Position numbers and translations under genes: made by a program. A stretch of DNA of 48,874 nucleotides from Lentisphaeria bacterium (lineage in GTDB: Bacteria; Verrucomicrobiota; Lentisphaeria; Victivallales; Victivallaceae). Location: contig JABLYX010000038.1 of the NCBI GenBank assembly GCA_018265615.1, forward strand, positions 1 through 48,874, given 5' to 3'. The stretch's first letter is position 1. Each line of letters starts with the position of its first letter. This document shows positions 48,189 to 48,874 of the stretch, piece by piece. The notes under the pieces are model-generated. The model searched no databases, was not told the origin of the DNA, and saw nothing but the letters and a program-made list of their open reading frames with translations.

Positions 48189-48874
48189 TCAGTAGCGCTT
48201 CTGCTTGCTGTTGGCCAGCACGCGCAGCCGCAGGGCGTTCAGGCGGATGAAGCCCTCCGCATCCTTGTGGTTGTAGGCGCGGTTGTCCTCGAAGCTCGCG
48301 ACGTGGTCGTCGTAGAGGCTGTATTCGGAACGGCGGCCGGTCACGTGGCACGCGCCCTTGTAGAGCTTCACGCGGACTTCGCCGGTGACGAACTTCTGGC
48401 TCTCGGTGATCGCGGCCTGCAGCATTTCGCGCTCCGGCGCGTACCAGAAGCCGTTGTAGACCATGTCGGCATAGCGCGGAATCAGGCTGTCGCGCAGGTG
48501 CATGACCTCGCGGTCCATCGTGATCTCCTCAAGGCCCCGGTGCGCGAGGTTCAGGATCGTGCCGCCCGGAGTTTCGTAGACGCCGCGCGACTTCATGCCG
48601 ACGAACCGGTTTTCGACGATGTCGACCCGACCGACCGCGTGCTCCTTGCCGATCGCGTTCAGCCTGCGCATGATGTTCGCCGGGGAGAGCTCTTCGCCGT
48701 TGACCTTCTTCGGAACGCCCTTTTCGAAGTAGATGATGACGTCTTCGGGCTCGTCGGCGGCCTGCGACAGCGGCTTGGTCATGACCGCGATTTCATCCGG
48801 GAACTCGTTCCACGGATCCTCGAGGATGCCGCCTTCGAAGCTGATGTGCAGCAGGTTGCGGTCCATGCTGTACG
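48189..48874 (-). CDS. argG: Argininosuccinate synthase, C-terminal part (5' end outside window)
   Basis: The last 228 codons of a gene of about 400. The frame is open past the window edge with the sequence YSMDRNLLHISFEGGILEDPW, which is the well-known mid-protein block of ArgG, so the first ATG seen (48866) is internal. PPEDVIIYFEKG-like and PGGTILNLAHRGLEE blocks and the C-terminal helix ending in NSKQKRY complete the synthase domain. It joins citrulline and aspartate using ATP in arginine synthesis. leuB follows after 33 bases on the same strand. Confidence 0.95.
   Translation of the reverse strand, partial: YSMDRNLLHISFEGGILEDPWNEFPDEIAVMTKPLSQAADEPEDVIIYFEKGVPKKVNGEELSPANIMRRLNAIGKEHAVGRVDIVENRFVGMKSRGVYETPGGTILNLAHRGLEEITMDREVMHLRDSLIPRYADMVYNGFWYAPEREMLQAAITESQKFVTGEVRVKLYKGACHVTGRRSEYSLYDDHVASFEDNRAYNHKDAEGFIRLNALRLRVLANSKQKRY

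Noticed and set aside
1..48874. Search by eye for CRISPR repeats, tRNA or rRNA genes, and insertion sequences.
   Set aside because: No regularly spaced repeats, cloverleaf-like tRNA sequence, rRNA blocks or transposase-like proteins were seen.

Overview
The window is a GC-rich, densely coded bacterial chromosome segment holding 45 supportable protein genes, two of them cut by the window edges. I see no rRNA, tRNA, CRISPR array, transposase or phage gene. The likely source is a member of the Lentisphaerota, similar to Victivallis. This is inferred from three pseudopilin-like proteins that each open with an FTLIEL-type segment followed by LLPAL, their placement beside secreted glycoside hydrolases and GntR/LacI-type regulators, and the general sugar-degrading gene content. 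No marker gene in the window proves the taxonomy.

Layout. 1-6030: the 3' end of valS, a divergent membrane protein, and a tandem pair of exported trypsin-like proteases that each carry a DnaJ-type zinc-finger motif pair, followed by a candidate 45-residue membrane protein. 6090-8158: a GH130 mannosylglucose phosphorylase gene and a PPK2 gene form an operon. 8359-12045: an SLC12-like transporter, an orphan protein and DNA polymerase IV overlap end to end. 12049-15902: regulator, pseudopilin and secreted glycoside hydrolase form cassette 1. 16041-19577: class II aldolase, D-lyxose isomerase and PfkB kinase form an operon with a divergent AraC regulator. 19591-21334: a DUF6624-like protein, a flavodoxin and a GyrI-like protein. 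21355-27111: a second regulator, pseudopilin and glycoside hydrolase cassette, with a third pseudopilin just upstream. 27112-27487 is a gene-free leader region with a promoter and several dyads. 27488-30813: a small membrane protein, a zinc-ribbon membrane protein, an amidohydrolase and an NAD-dependent reductase. 31012-33668: a zinc-type ABC importer. 33722-36972: a TPR lipoprotein, dnaG and another lipoprotein. 37022-37146 is a non-coding stretch that folds into a multi-helix structure and ends just before the ribosome binding site of an acyltransferase gene. A heparinase-like lyase and a UbiB-type kinase follow to 41574. 41619-48874: eight minus-strand genes (argG, leuB, Kdo/WaaP-type kinase, lplA, rnc, iron-type alcohol dehydrogenase, PfkB kinase, sialidase-like protein) read as one packed operon, mostly with overlapping ends.

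How it fits together. Several blocks look like sugar acquisition units: secreted hydrolases under their own regulators, a phosphorylase that saves ATP, a ketose isomerase, kinase and aldolase route, and intracellular lyase and sialidase-like proteins. Housekeeping genes (valS, dnaG, rnc, leuB, argG, lplA) lie between them. The items I would check first are the structured leader at 37022-37146, the paired protease and zinc-finger fusions, and the repeated regulator, pseudopilin and hydrolase cassette, whose pseudopilins lack the usual glycine before the processing site.
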